Origin: JAVJST01 sp040219295
GTDB lineage: Bacteria; Pseudomonadota; Alphaproteobacteria; Rhodospirillales; Casp-alpha2
Direction: 5' to 3'
Length of the DNA: 64,000 nucleotides
NCBI GenBank assembly: GCA_040219295.1
Contig: JAVJST010000002.1
Span: forward strand, 124,001 to 188,000
A model generated the notes under the pieces. It did not search any database, was not told the origin of the DNA, and worked only from the letters and a program-made list of their open reading frames with translations. Position 1 is the first letter of the stretch; the number at the start of each line of letters is the position of its first letter. Shown here in pieces: positions 41,838-50,122 of the stretch. Made by a program: the position numbers and the translations under genes.

Positions 41838-44555
41838 ATGAGTCTATTCGGTGCTTTGACTTCGGGGGTTTCCGGCCTCAGCGCGCAATCGAGCGCCATG
41901 GGCGCCATCGCCGACAACGTGACCAACGTGAACACCATTGGCTACAAGAGCACCAATGTGCAGTTCCAGACGCTGGTGACGGCTCAGGTTTCCCTGACGC
42001 AGTACTCACCGGGCGGTGTGCAGTCCTCGCCGCAAACCGGCGTCGACGTCCAGGGCCTTCTGCAGGCCTCGACCTCCGCGACAGACGTCGCGATCTCGGG
42101 CCAGGGTTTCTTCGTCGTCAACGAGGCGGCAGAGCCCGGTGTCGGCGACCTCTTCGCCTACACCCGCGCCGGCTCGTTCGGTGTCGACAGCGACGGCTTC
42201 CTGCAGAACGTCTCCGGTTGGTATCTTCAGGGCTGGCCGCTTCAGCCTGCAGGCAACTCGACCACAGGTTTCGCGACGGTCACGGTCGGCGCCGATACCT
42301 TTGTCAAGGCGTATCAGGACACGGACGGCACGACGGTCGCGATCAACGACAACATCGTCAGCCGCGATGATCTGCGGCCGATCAACCTGAACACCATCGG
42401 CGGCACAGCGCAGGAGACGACAGCAATCCGGCTCGGCGCCAACCTGCCTGCCGGCGCGGATGTCGGTGACGATCACAAGGCCAACGTCGTGATCTTTGAC
42501 ACTCTCGGCAACAGCCACAACCTCGAGCTCGTGTTCGACAAGCAGTCGGAAAATGCATGGGGCGCCGCCCTCGAAGCGCCCGAGGGTTCGGCGACGATCG
42601 AACTGCACGGAACGGACGATACGGACTCGACGCCGGACGTCTTCGCTGCCGCCGGCATTATCGAGTTCACGGGGGTTCCGTCGGACGGTGAGCAAATCAT
42701 CATCGACGGCATCACCTTTGAGTTCGACACCGACAGTACCGTGACTGAAACCGAAACCCTTCGCCAGGTCGACATCAGCGCATCGACGGTGACCGAAACA
42801 ACCGACGTGACGCCAATCCTGAAGACCGCGATCGACAACTCCAACCTCAAGGAGACCAGCCGTTTCGTGGCTTCGGGCAGCAACATCGCGATCACCCAGT
42901 CGATCATGGGTGACGCGATCTCGGTCGATGTCAGCAACATCCTGACCGTTCGCCAGGTCGCCGCAAACGACGATGCCGGCACGTTCACGGTTGAGGAAAT
43001 CGACTTTGCCTACAAGAACGGTGCGCGGCTGGACTTCCTGAACGACATCGCGCAAGCGAGCTCCAGTAACGACTTTGTCGTCACCGGCAGCAATACCATC
43101 ACCGGCGATGCGGGCACATTCGATAACTTCGCCGTCGGCGACGTGGTCGTCCTGACGAACTCCGACACGTCGGCAAACGATCTTAAAGTCGTGATCTCTG
43201 CCGTGGCCACGAATGGCAGCTCGATCACGGTCGGCACCACCGCCGGCGTGCACGGCACCGCGAGCACGACGCCGCTGACCAACGACGCAGCAGACGCCAC
43301 CATGACCGTAACCCGCAGCTATGATGGCGAGCAGATCACGATCCAGACCGGAACCTCTACCTCGCAGATATTCGAGATGCGCGACGGTGAACTGACTCCG
43401 CAGGCGACGTCAACGAACCAGTTCACGGTTGCGGGTACTGCGGGCGCTTCGCCGACCATAACGGCAACGACAGTCGGTACGTTCCACGGCCTGCGGCCGG
43501 GCGATTCGGTGGTCATTACCAACGGCTCAGGCGCCAACAACCAGACGGTATCGATCGGCGCCGTCAACGCCGCCGGCACTCAGATCACGGTGACCGGCGC
43601 AGGCGCTGTGTCTATGGACACCGACGGCGCAGACAGCGACATGACCATCACATTCAACGATACAGCCGGTACCGACTATGTTGAGATTCCGTCCACGGCC
43701 GACAATGCGGACGTCGCGGAAGCGGTAGCGGATGCCATTCAGGCGAACGCCAACATCACCACGCCCAATCGATTCGATAACGACGGGACGTCCCTGGTGT
43801 TTGAGCAAAGTTCAATCGGTACAGACGTCGACATCACCATATCGGACGTTACTATGGTGTCGGGCGCGTACTCGGCAACCACGACGGACGGTTCCGGGAA
43901 CACGATCTTGGCAGGCACCGAATCTACGGCATCGTCGGCGACCCAGTTCACCCTCATCGAGTCGGATTTCGGCGCGAAAAAGGCCGCCATCAGCTTCAAC
44001 GGCGACGGCACGCCCGCGGAGATCAACGTCAACAACGTCGATATTCAGTGGTCCAACGGTGCAAGCGATCAGGAGTTCGTCAACGCCACATCCGACGAAC
44101 GAGTCAGCCTGTTCCTCGGCAACACCAACGTTGCCGACGGCATGACCCAGTTCGCCGGTGACTACCAGATCAACTTCATCAGCCAGAACGGCGCCCAGTT
44201 CGGCAACTTTGCCGGTGTTAGCATCGGCGGCGACGGCATCGTCTCGGCCCTGTTCGACAACGGGGTGACCCGCCCGGTCTTCCAGATCCCGGTTGCCACA
44301 TTCGTCAACCCTAACGAACTGGAGACGTTGAGCGGCAACGTCTACATCGAGACCGATCTCTCCGGTCAGCCGACGGTCCGTGAAGCCGGCGAGGGCGGCG
44401 CCGGGCAACTCGCTGGTGCGGCGCTCGAATCCTCGACTGTCGACATCGGCGAGGAGTTCACGTCGATGATTGTCACACAGAGGGCCTTCTCCGCCGCCGC
44501 GAAGATCATCACTACCGCGGACGAGATGCTCGAGGAGCTTCTCCGCACGCGTTAA
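41838..44555 (+). CDS. flgE: Flagellar hook protein FlgE, greatly enlarged
   Basis: FlgE is the hook subunit. The N-terminal FGALTSGVSGLSAQSSAMGA … NVTNVNTIGYKSTNVQFQT and the C-terminal SSTVDIGEEFTSMIVTQRAF … MLEELLRTR are canonical D0. At 905 residues it is about twice the common 400-500. The inserted central part (about residues 240-760) is Thr/Asp/Gly-rich beta sequence with modules like those in FlgL: DVVVLTNSDTSANDLKVVIS … GSSITV near residue 436, and DSVVITNGSGANNQTVSIGA … GTQITV near residue 558. The ATG at 41838 stands 7 bases after AAGGAGG, better placed than the GTG at 41835. An intrinsic terminator follows. Confidence 0.95.
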   Translation: MSLFGALTSGVSGLSAQSSAMGAIADNVTNVNTIGYKSTNVQFQTLVTAQVSLTQYSPGGVQSSPQTGVDVQGLLQASTSATDVAISGQGFFVVNEAAEPGVGDLFAYTRAGSFGVDSDGFLQNVSGWYLQGWPLQPAGNSTTGFATVTVGADTFVKAYQDTDGTTVAINDNIVSRDDLRPINLNTIGGTAQETTAIRLGANLPAGADVGDDHKANVVIFDTLGNSHNLELVFDKQSENAWGAALEAPEGSATIELHGTDDTDSTPDVFAAAGIIEFTGVPSDGEQIIIDGITFEFDTDSTVTETETLRQVDISASTVTETTDVTPILKTAIDNSNLKETSRFVASGSNIAITQSIMGDAISVDVSNILTVRQVAANDDAGTFTVEEIDFAYKNGARLDFLNDIAQASSSNDFVVTGSNTITGDAGTFDNFAVGDVVVLTNSDTSANDLKVVISAVATNGSSITVGTTAGVHGTASTTPLTNDAADATMTVTRSYDGEQITIQTGTSTSQIFEMRDGELTPQATSTNQFTVAGTAGASPTITATTVGTFHGLRPGDSVVITNGSGANNQTVSIGAVNAAGTQITVTGAGAVSMDTDGADSDMTITFNDTAGTDYVEIPSTADNADVAEAVADAIQANANITTPNRFDNDGTSLVFEQSSIGTDVDITISDVTMVSGAYSATTTDGSGNTILAGTESTASSATQFTLIESDFGAKKAAISFNGDGTPAEINVNNVDIQWSNGASDQEFVNATSDERVSLFLGNTNVADGMTQFAGDYQINFISQNGAQFGNFAGVSIGGDGIVSALFDNGVTRPVFQIPVATFVNPNELETLSGNVYIETDLSGQPTVREAGEGGAGQLAGAALESSTVDIGEEFTSMIVTQRAFSAAAKIITTADEMLEELLRTR

Positions 44556-44617
44556 CGGTTCCACCTGATCGGGCCTGGCATTCATACCCACCCGCCGGGC
44601 CCGAACGGACAACGAAG

Positions 44618-44645
44618 CCCCGACGCCGCCGGCGTCGGGGTTTTT
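44618..44645 (+). terminator. Intrinsic terminator after flgE
   Basis: CCCCGACGCC and GGCGTCGGGG (44618-44640) form a strong GC stem with a tiny loop, followed by TTTTT from 44641. It closes the fliK-flgD-flgE operon before sciP. Confidence 0.92.
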
Positions 44646-44681
44646 CGTTCACCCTCACAAAACCGCAAATTGCCTATTGCA

Positions 44682-44696
44682 TTAGGTGTTCATTAA
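44682..44696. promoter_or_regulatory. Near-consensus CtrA box upstream of sciP
   Basis: TTAG (44682-44685), 7 bases, TTAA (44693-44696): one mismatch in eight defined bases, 60 bases before the sciP ATG. CtrA-activated expression of sciP is established in Caulobacter. Confidence 0.5.
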
Positions 44697-44756
44697 GAGG
44701 TCCCCGCTAAGGTCTTTTTATGCGTTCTAGCTCAAGGGATTAACGAGAAAACGAGC

Positions 44757-45089
44757 ATGCAGGAAATGCCACGGGACAGGACCGGCCAGTTCGGCGGCAC
44801 CCTCGCCGTCATCGGACCGGACGGAAAGCGTCTGACGCGCGAGGATCTGCCGCCGTCGGACACGGTTCGCTGGGTTATCCGGCGCAAGGCGGAAGTCGTC
44901 GCTGGCGTGCGTGCCGGGTTGTTGACGCTCGACGAGGCCTGCGAGCGTTACTCCCTGTCGATCGACGAGTTTCTACTTTGGCAACGTCAACTCGACCGTC
45001 ACGGCCTTGAAGGGCTCAAGGTGACCCGGATTCCGGATTACCGCGACGGGCACCGCAGCCACAACCACCACAAGCGCGCGGCAGAGTAA
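44757..45089 (+). CDS. sciP: CtrA inhibitor SciP (DUF1153 family)
   Basis: SciP is a small helix-turn-helix protein that in Caulobacter binds CtrA at its target promoters and blocks RNA polymerase recruitment. The family core is plain: VIGPDGKRLTREDLPPSDTV, RWVIRRKAEVVAGVRAGLLT, LDEACERYSLSIDEFLLWQR and HGLEGLKVTRIPDYR. It has 110 residues, with a His/Arg-rich tail. It stands alone between the flgE terminator and its own terminator, with a CtrA-like box upstream. Together with ctrA at 61026 it puts both halves of this control loop at the flagellar locus. Confidence 0.92.
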   Translation: MQEMPRDRTGQFGGTLAVIGPDGKRLTREDLPPSDTVRWVIRRKAEVVAGVRAGLLTLDEACERYSLSIDEFLLWQRQLDRHGLEGLKVTRIPDYRDGHRSHNHHKRAAE

Positions 45090-45115
45090 GAACAAACACA
45101 TCACCTTTTCGATGA

Positions 45116-45142
45116 GCCCCGGCCAAGCCGGGGCTTTTCTTG
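45116..45142 (+). terminator. Intrinsic terminator after sciP
   Basis: GCCCCGGC (45116-45123) and GCCGGGGC (45127-45134) form a perfect 8-bp stem with a CAA loop, followed by TTTTCTTG. Confidence 0.92.
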
Positions 45143-45184
45143 TATTCCTGTTCGCCCTCGTCGCTAGGCAAATGTTGCCCATCG

Positions 45185-45199
45185 TTAACCACTTGTTCA
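45185..45199. promoter_or_regulatory. Near-consensus CtrA box upstream of fliF
   Basis: TTAA (45185-45188), 7 bases beginning CCA, TTCA (45196-45199): one mismatch in eight. It lies 91 bases before the fliF start. Early flagellar operons are classical CtrA targets. Confidence 0.5.
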
Positions 45200-45290
45200 C
45201 CCCATTTTCCGTAGCCTGACATCGACGCCGGAACACGCCGACGTGTAACCGACGCTCGCTGGACGGGATTCAGGGACAAAGGGGTAGACC

Positions 45291-46943
45291 GTGGACGCCA
45301 TTCTTCAAGCCATGCGCAACATGGGGCCGATGCGCCTCTTTGTCATGGGTACCGTCCTGCTGGCAATGGTCGGTTTCTTCATTTGGGTCACCACAAAGTT
45401 GGCTTCCCCGAACGTCGAACTGCTCTACGGCGGTCTCTCGCAAAGCGACCAGACATCGATCGTGCAGTCCCTCCAGGGTCAGGGCGTCCAGTACGAGGTC
45501 AGGGGAGGAAACGAGATCTGGGTGCCGGCCGAGGACGTTTCCCGGCTTCGGTTGTCGCTTGCAAACCAGGGCATACCGGGCGGCGGTACGCTCGGTTACG
45601 AAATCTTCGACTCGACCGACGGTCTGAGCACCACCAACTTTATGCAGAACGTCAATCTTGTCCGTGCTCTGGAAGGCGAACTTGCGCGTACAATCGAATC
45701 GATCTCGTCGGTAAATTCTGCCCGCGTGCACCTCGTTCTGCCGAAACGTGAGCTGTTCAGCCGAGAAAAACAGGAACCCAGCGCCTCGATCGTGCTTCGG
45801 ATGAACGGCGGCAATCGCCTCGATAACGAACAGGTTCTCGCTGTGCAGCACCTGGTCGCGACGGCCGTGCCCGGCCTGCAACCCAATCGGGTCTCGATCG
45901 TCGACAACAAGGGCCAGTTGCTCGCCGCCGGATTTGAGGACGAAAACGACGTAACGGTCATGGCCGACAAGACCGCGGCGCGGACCCGGTCCTTCGAGAA
46001 CCGCACCGCCCGGATGATCGAGGAACTTCTCGAACAGACCGTGGGCTTTGGGCGGGTTCGTGCAGAAGTCAGTGCCGAGCTCGATTTCGACCGTATTGTC
46101 ACCCAGGAGGAGATCTACGACCCGGACGGCCAGGTCGTACGTTCGACGCAAGTCATCGAGCAATCGGCGAACGCCAACGATTCTGAGGGCACGCCACCGG
46201 TCAGCGTCGGCACCAACCTGCCCGACCCGAACCTCGGTACCGGCGAAGGAATCAATTCGAACTCCGCGGAATCGCGTCTCGAGGAAACGACCAACTTCGA
46301 AATTTCAAAGAAAATCGTCAATCACACCCGTGAGGTTGGCCAAATCAAACGCCTGTCCGTCGCGGTCCTTGTCGATGGCTATCACAGTATTGATCCCGAT
46401 ACGGACGAGCCGGTCTATGAGCCGCGCAGCACCGAGGAGATGGAGTATCTTGGCACCCTAGTGCGCGGTGCCATCGGCTTCGATGCAGACCGCGGCGACC
46501 AGATCGAGATGATCAATCTCCAGTTCGCCGAATTTGAACTCGAGGAGGAAGAACTCGAACTATTCTTTGGTATGCAGAAGAATGACCTGCTGCGGCTCGC
46601 GGAGATTCTGGTCCTCAGCATCGTCGCCATCCTCGTCATCCTGCTGGTCGTGCGGCCGCTGATATCCCGGGCTTTCGAGGCTATGCCGAGTGCATCTCAG
46701 CTCGCCGGCGAACGCCTGCTGGCCGATCAGACGGCGACCGCGGCCGCCCTCACCGGTCCCGCCGGGGCCCCCATACCCGGCGAGCACATGCCCGAAGAGG
46801 AACATTTCGAGGAGCTCATCGACATCGATCGGGTCGAAGGCCGGGTCAAGGCTTCGTCGGTCAAGAAAGTTGGCGAAATCGTCGAGAAACACCCGGAAGA
46901 GGCATTGTCGATCATCCGGAATTGGATGTATCAGGAGACCTAA
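45291..46943 (+). CDS. fliF: Flagellar MS-ring protein FliF
   Basis: FliF forms the inner-membrane ring on which the motor and export apparatus assemble. It has 550 residues. There is a first membrane segment at about residues 17-36 (FVMGTVLLAMVGFFIWVTTK), the ring-building repeats with LSQSDQTSIVQSLQGQGVQY, then TLGYEIFDSTDGLSTTNFMQ and SVNSARVHLVLPKRELFSRE. The second membrane segment is at about 440-465 (AEILVLSIVAILVILLVVRP). The FliG-binding tail ends KVGEIVEKHPEEALSIIRNW. It starts at the GTG at 45291 behind AAAGGGG. It is first gene of the long operon running to about 57641. Confidence 0.96.
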   Translation: MDAILQAMRNMGPMRLFVMGTVLLAMVGFFIWVTTKLASPNVELLYGGLSQSDQTSIVQSLQGQGVQYEVRGGNEIWVPAEDVSRLRLSLANQGIPGGGTLGYEIFDSTDGLSTTNFMQNVNLVRALEGELARTIESISSVNSARVHLVLPKRELFSREKQEPSASIVLRMNGGNRLDNEQVLAVQHLVATAVPGLQPNRVSIVDNKGQLLAAGFEDENDVTVMADKTAARTRSFENRTARMIEELLEQTVGFGRVRAEVSAELDFDRIVTQEEIYDPDGQVVRSTQVIEQSANANDSEGTPPVSVGTNLPDPNLGTGEGINSNSAESRLEETTNFEISKKIVNHTREVGQIKRLSVAVLVDGYHSIDPDTDEPVYEPRSTEEMEYLGTLVRGAIGFDADRGDQIEMINLQFAEFELEEEELELFFGMQKNDLLRLAEILVLSIVAILVILLVVRPLISRAFEAMPSASQLAGERLLADQTATAAALTGPAGAPIPGEHMPEEEHFEELIDIDRVEGRVKASSVKKVGEIVEKHPEEALSIIRNWMYQET

Positions 46944-46973
46944 ATCCGGTAGTCTTTACCAAGGACGGAATGC

Positions 46974-47990
46974 ATGGCGGGACGCGACGATTATCGGAGT
47001 TTGTCGGGGCAGCAGAAGGCGGCGACCTTCATGCTCGCTATCGGAATCGAGAATTCCGCCCGACTCTTCGAACGCATGGACGACGAGGAAATTCGCGAAC
47101 TCTCCCAGGCCATGTCCAGCCTCGGAACCATCAGTGCAAACATCGTCGAGCGGTTGTTCGTTGAGTTTGCCGATCAACTCAGTTCGGCAGGCGGGCTCGT
47201 CGGCTCGTACGATTCGACGGAGCGCCTGCTGCGCGCCTCGCTTTCCGACGATCGCGTCTCCCACATCATGGAAGAAATCCGCGGTCCGGCTGGCCGCACC
47301 ATGTGGGACAAGCTCGGCAACGTGAACGAGAGCGTTCTTGCCAACTACCTTAAGAACGAATACCCGCAGACCGTCGCCGTCGTGTTGTCGAAGATTCGGC
47401 CTGATCATGCTTCTCGTGTGCTCTCCGTGCTACCGGAAAACTTCGCGATGGAGGTCATCATGCGGATGCTCCGCATGGAGGCCGTGCAGAAGGAGGTCCT
47501 CGACCACGTCGAGAAGACGTTACGGGCCGAGTTCATGACTAACCTCGCTCGGACCGCGCGTCGCGACAGTCACGAGATGATGGCCGACATCTTTAACTCG
47601 CTGGACCGCAACACCGAAAATCGTTTCATGACCGCGCTGGAAGAACGCAACCGCGAATCGGCAGAGACCATCAAGAGCTTGATGTTCACCTTCGACGACC
47701 TGATCCGCGTGGACCAGGCCGGTATCCAGATGCTGCTTCGCCAGGTCGAGAAAGACACACTTGCAATTGCGCTCAAGGGCGCTGCGGACGAGGTTCGCGA
47801 CCTGTTCTTCTCGAACATGTCTGAGCGCGCGGGCAAGATGCTTCGCGAGGACATGGACGCCATGGGCGCGGTCCGACTCAAGGACGTCGACGAAGCCCAG
47901 GCCGCCGTCGTGCAGGTTGCCAAGGCGCTTTCGGACGCCGGCGAGATCGTGATCTCGTCCGGTGCCGAGGAAGACGAACTGATTTACTGA
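46974..47990 (+). CDS. fliG: Flagellar motor switch protein FliG
   Basis: FliG is the rotor protein that meets the stator. It has 338 residues, the standard length. The N-terminal domain is YRSLSGQQKAATFMLAIGIE, the middle-domain EYPQTVAVVLSKIRPDHASR has the EHPQ-type motif (Tyr for His), and the C-terminal torque helix is MFTFDDLIRVDQAGIQMLLR … KGAADEVRDLFFSNMSERA, with the conserved charged residues. It lies 30 bases after fliF. Confidence 0.96.
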   Translation: MAGRDDYRSLSGQQKAATFMLAIGIENSARLFERMDDEEIRELSQAMSSLGTISANIVERLFVEFADQLSSAGGLVGSYDSTERLLRASLSDDRVSHIMEEIRGPAGRTMWDKLGNVNESVLANYLKNEYPQTVAVVLSKIRPDHASRVLSVLPENFAMEVIMRMLRMEAVQKEVLDHVEKTLRAEFMTNLARTARRDSHEMMADIFNSLDRNTENRFMTALEERNRESAETIKSLMFTFDDLIRVDQAGIQMLLRQVEKDTLAIALKGAADEVRDLFFSNMSERAGKMLREDMDAMGAVRLKDVDEAQAAVVQVAKALSDAGEIVISSGAEEDELIY

Positions 47991-48011
47991 CGCAACCGGA
48001 CGATTCAACGC

Positions 48012-48887
48012 ATGAGTGCCGATACCGCAACTGCCGAAGTTCGCCCGTTTCTGTTCGATACGGATTTCGATGCCGTAGAGAAGGCGGCCGAGAAAGTCGC
48101 CGAGGCCGAGGCTGCGAAAGCCGAGGAAACGGAAGAGGAAGAGGAGTTCGAAGAAGAAATCGTCCCAACGTTCTCCGAGGAGGAACTCGAACGCGCCAAA
48201 CAGGAGGCCTTCGAGAATGGTCGTAAACAAGGCGCCGACGAAGCCATGTCCTCGGTCGAGCGCGAAACTCGTGATGTGGTGAAGGCACTTAGCCTCAAGG
48301 TTACCGACGTTTTCGCGGCCCAGGAGCAGGCCAACAGCATCCTGATGCGAGACGGTGTGGGAATCGCCACGGCGATGGTGCGCAAGCTGTTTCCGGAGAT
48401 GAACCGCCAGAATGCACTCGGAGAAATCCGGCGGTTGATCGAAACCACGTTGATGCGCCTAATCGAGGAACCGCGGATTATCGTGAGAATCCATCCCGAC
48501 ATGCAGGTTCCGCTTTCCGAGCAATTGCCCGATCTGAAATCGGGCGCCGGATACGAAGGACGCTTGCTGCTTAAGGAAGACTCCAAGCTCGAGTACGGCG
48601 ACTGCCGGCTGGAGTGGGGCGACGGCAGCGCTGAACGGACCGTCCAGAGCCTCTGGGACTCAATCGATCAGATCATCGAGGAAAACCTGGGTGATACGGA
48701 CAATTCATCGGAGGGCTATGGCAGCATAGCCGTCGAAACCGGGGTCTCGCGACCGCCGGATCAGGCCACAAGTGACGAGCAAACGTCTATAGTAGAGGGC
48801 GATTCGCCCGCGAATGAGCAACCGAAGCCACCTGCACCAGATGCGCCCGGTACCGGTGGCGATCCGTCGGGTGACGAGACCGCTTAG
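48012..48887 (+). CDS. fliH: Flagellar assembly protein FliH (FlbE-like)
   Basis: FliH regulates the export ATPase FliI. The protein has 291 residues: an acidic N-terminal stretch (ETEEEEEFEEEIVPTFSEEE), a helix AKQEAFENGRKQGADEAMSS with the GxxxG-like spacing of FliH coiled coils, and a C-terminal domain (EIRRLIETTLMRLIEEPRII; YGDCRLEWGDGSAERTVQSL) matching the FliH/HrpE end. About 60 disordered Pro/Thr/Asp residues follow. The order fliF-fliG-fliH-fliN supports the call. The sequence is divergent, as is usual for alphaproteobacterial FlbE. Confidence 0.85.
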   Translation: MSADTATAEVRPFLFDTDFDAVEKAAEKVAEAEAAKAEETEEEEEFEEEIVPTFSEEELERAKQEAFENGRKQGADEAMSSVERETRDVVKALSLKVTDVFAAQEQANSILMRDGVGIATAMVRKLFPEMNRQNALGEIRRLIETTLMRLIEEPRIIVRIHPDMQVPLSEQLPDLKSGAGYEGRLLLKEDSKLEYGDCRLEWGDGSAERTVQSLWDSIDQIIEENLGDTDNSSEGYGSIAVETGVSRPPDQATSDEQTSIVEGDSPANEQPKPPAPDAPGTGGDPSGDETA

Positions 48888-48902
48888 GGTCAGGAGGAAA
48901 CG

Positions 48903-49292
48903 ATGGCTGAAGAAGACCTCAATCTCTCGGAGTTCGAAGACGACAGTGCCGGCGACGATCAGGATGCCGGAACATCGGCTGAAGACGAAGGCGGCCCAGA
49001 GAGCGTCGGTGAGGCGATGACCGAATACGGCGATCTGCCGCGAAGCGCCAAGGACCTTGAGGCCGTGTACGACATTCCGGTAAAGGTGTCCGCCGTGCTG
49101 GGCAAGGCGACGATGCAGGTCAGCCAACTTCTCAAGCTCGGACGCGGTGCCGTTGTCGAACTCGACCGCAAGGTCGGTGAGGCCATCGACATCTACGTGA
49201 ACAACAGGCTTGTAGCTCGCGGCGAGGTCGTCGTTGTCGAAGACAGGCTCGGGATTACCATGACGGAAATCGTCAAGGCCGAACGGAACTGA
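48903..49292 (+). CDS. fliN: Flagellar motor switch protein FliN
   Basis: FliN is a C-ring component that binds phospho-CheY with FliM. Residues about 50-129 are the SpoA-type domain: VYDIPVKVSAVLGKATMQVS, LLKLGRGAVVELDRKVGEAI and DIYVNNRLVARGEVVVVEDR. The N-terminal 45 residues are strongly acidic. The protein has 129 residues. AGGAGG precedes its ATG, and it ends 8 bases before motA. Confidence 0.95.
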   Translation: MAEEDLNLSEFEDDSAGDDQDAGTSAEDEGGPESVGEAMTEYGDLPRSAKDLEAVYDIPVKVSAVLGKATMQVSQLLKLGRGAVVELDRKVGEAIDIYVNNRLVARGEVVVVEDRLGITMTEIVKAERN

Positions 49293-49300
49293 TCAACGGC

Positions 49301-50113
49301 ATGGCCGAAGAACTCCGCCTCCCCATTGCGCCGCCCCGAACGGGTCCTGATGCCGCCACGATCTTCGGATTGCTGGGCGGTTTCGGCCTTATGGCAGCCG
49401 CCATTGTCCTGGGGGGATCACCGGAATCGTTCCTCAATCTACCAGCCGTGCTGATCGTTGTCGGTGGAACCCTGGCGATCACCGTTGCCTGCTACTCGTT
49501 CCCTGAAGTCTGGCGTACGCTGGGCGTTGCCGCGCGCACCGTGCTGCAGACCCGTCGCGAACCCTATGAAGCTGCGATCCAGGTACTTCGGCTTTCCGAA
49601 GTCGCGCGGCGCTCGGGCGTCCTGCATCTCCAGGGTGCCGTCGAGCAGCTCAAGCCTGATCCTCTGCTCCATCAGGGCATCATCATGGTCATCGACGGAA
49701 CACCCGGCGAAGAGATCGAGGCCATCCTCCGGCGTGAGGTTCAGTCTACGCTTCAGCGGCATCAACGGTCGGCCAACGTGCTCCGCCGGATGGCCGAGTT
49801 TTCACCCGCGATGGGACTGATCGGCACCCTCATCGGCCTAGTCCAGATGCTCGGCAATCTCGAGGATCCCTCTTCGATCGGCCCAAGCATGGCTGTCGCC
49901 CTGCTAACCACATTCTACGGTGCGGTTCTGGCGAATATGGTTTTCCTGCCAGTCGCCGCGAAGCTCGAGCGGAATTCCGCCAGCGAGGCCCTGATCAGCA
50001 ACATTCACCTGATGGGCGCGGCGTCGATCGGACGCCAGGAGAATCCGCGGCGGCTCGAGATGTACATCAACTCGATCCTGCCGCCGGCGGATCGCGTCAC
50101 GTATTTTGACTAG
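49301..50113 (+). CDS. motA: MotA-family stator protein
   Basis: This is a stator ion-channel subunit of the inner membrane, 270 residues, of the PomA/LafT-like type. Four membrane segments are expected: near residues 21-42 (IFGLLGGFGLMAAAIVLGGS), 46-68 (VLIVVGGTLAITVACYSF), 168-190 (SPAMGLIGTLIGLVQMLGNL) and 198-220 (MAVALLTTFYGAVLANMVFL). The cytoplasmic loop with charged residues between segments 2 and 3 would contact FliG. No motB gene is adjacent, so its partner must lie elsewhere. It lies 8 bases after fliN and 9 before flbD. Confidence 0.92.
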   Translation: MAEELRLPIAPPRTGPDAATIFGLLGGFGLMAAAIVLGGSPESFLNLPAVLIVVGGTLAITVACYSFPEVWRTLGVAARTVLQTRREPYEAAIQVLRLSEVARRSGVLHLQGAVEQLKPDPLLHQGIIMVIDGTPGEEIEAILRREVQSTLQRHQRSANVLRRMAEFSPAMGLIGTLIGLVQMLGNLEDPSSIGPSMAVALLTTFYGAVLANMVFLPVAAKLERNSASEALISNIHLMGAASIGRQENPRRLEMYINSILPPADRVTYFD

Positions 50114-50122
50114 GGGCTGGGT

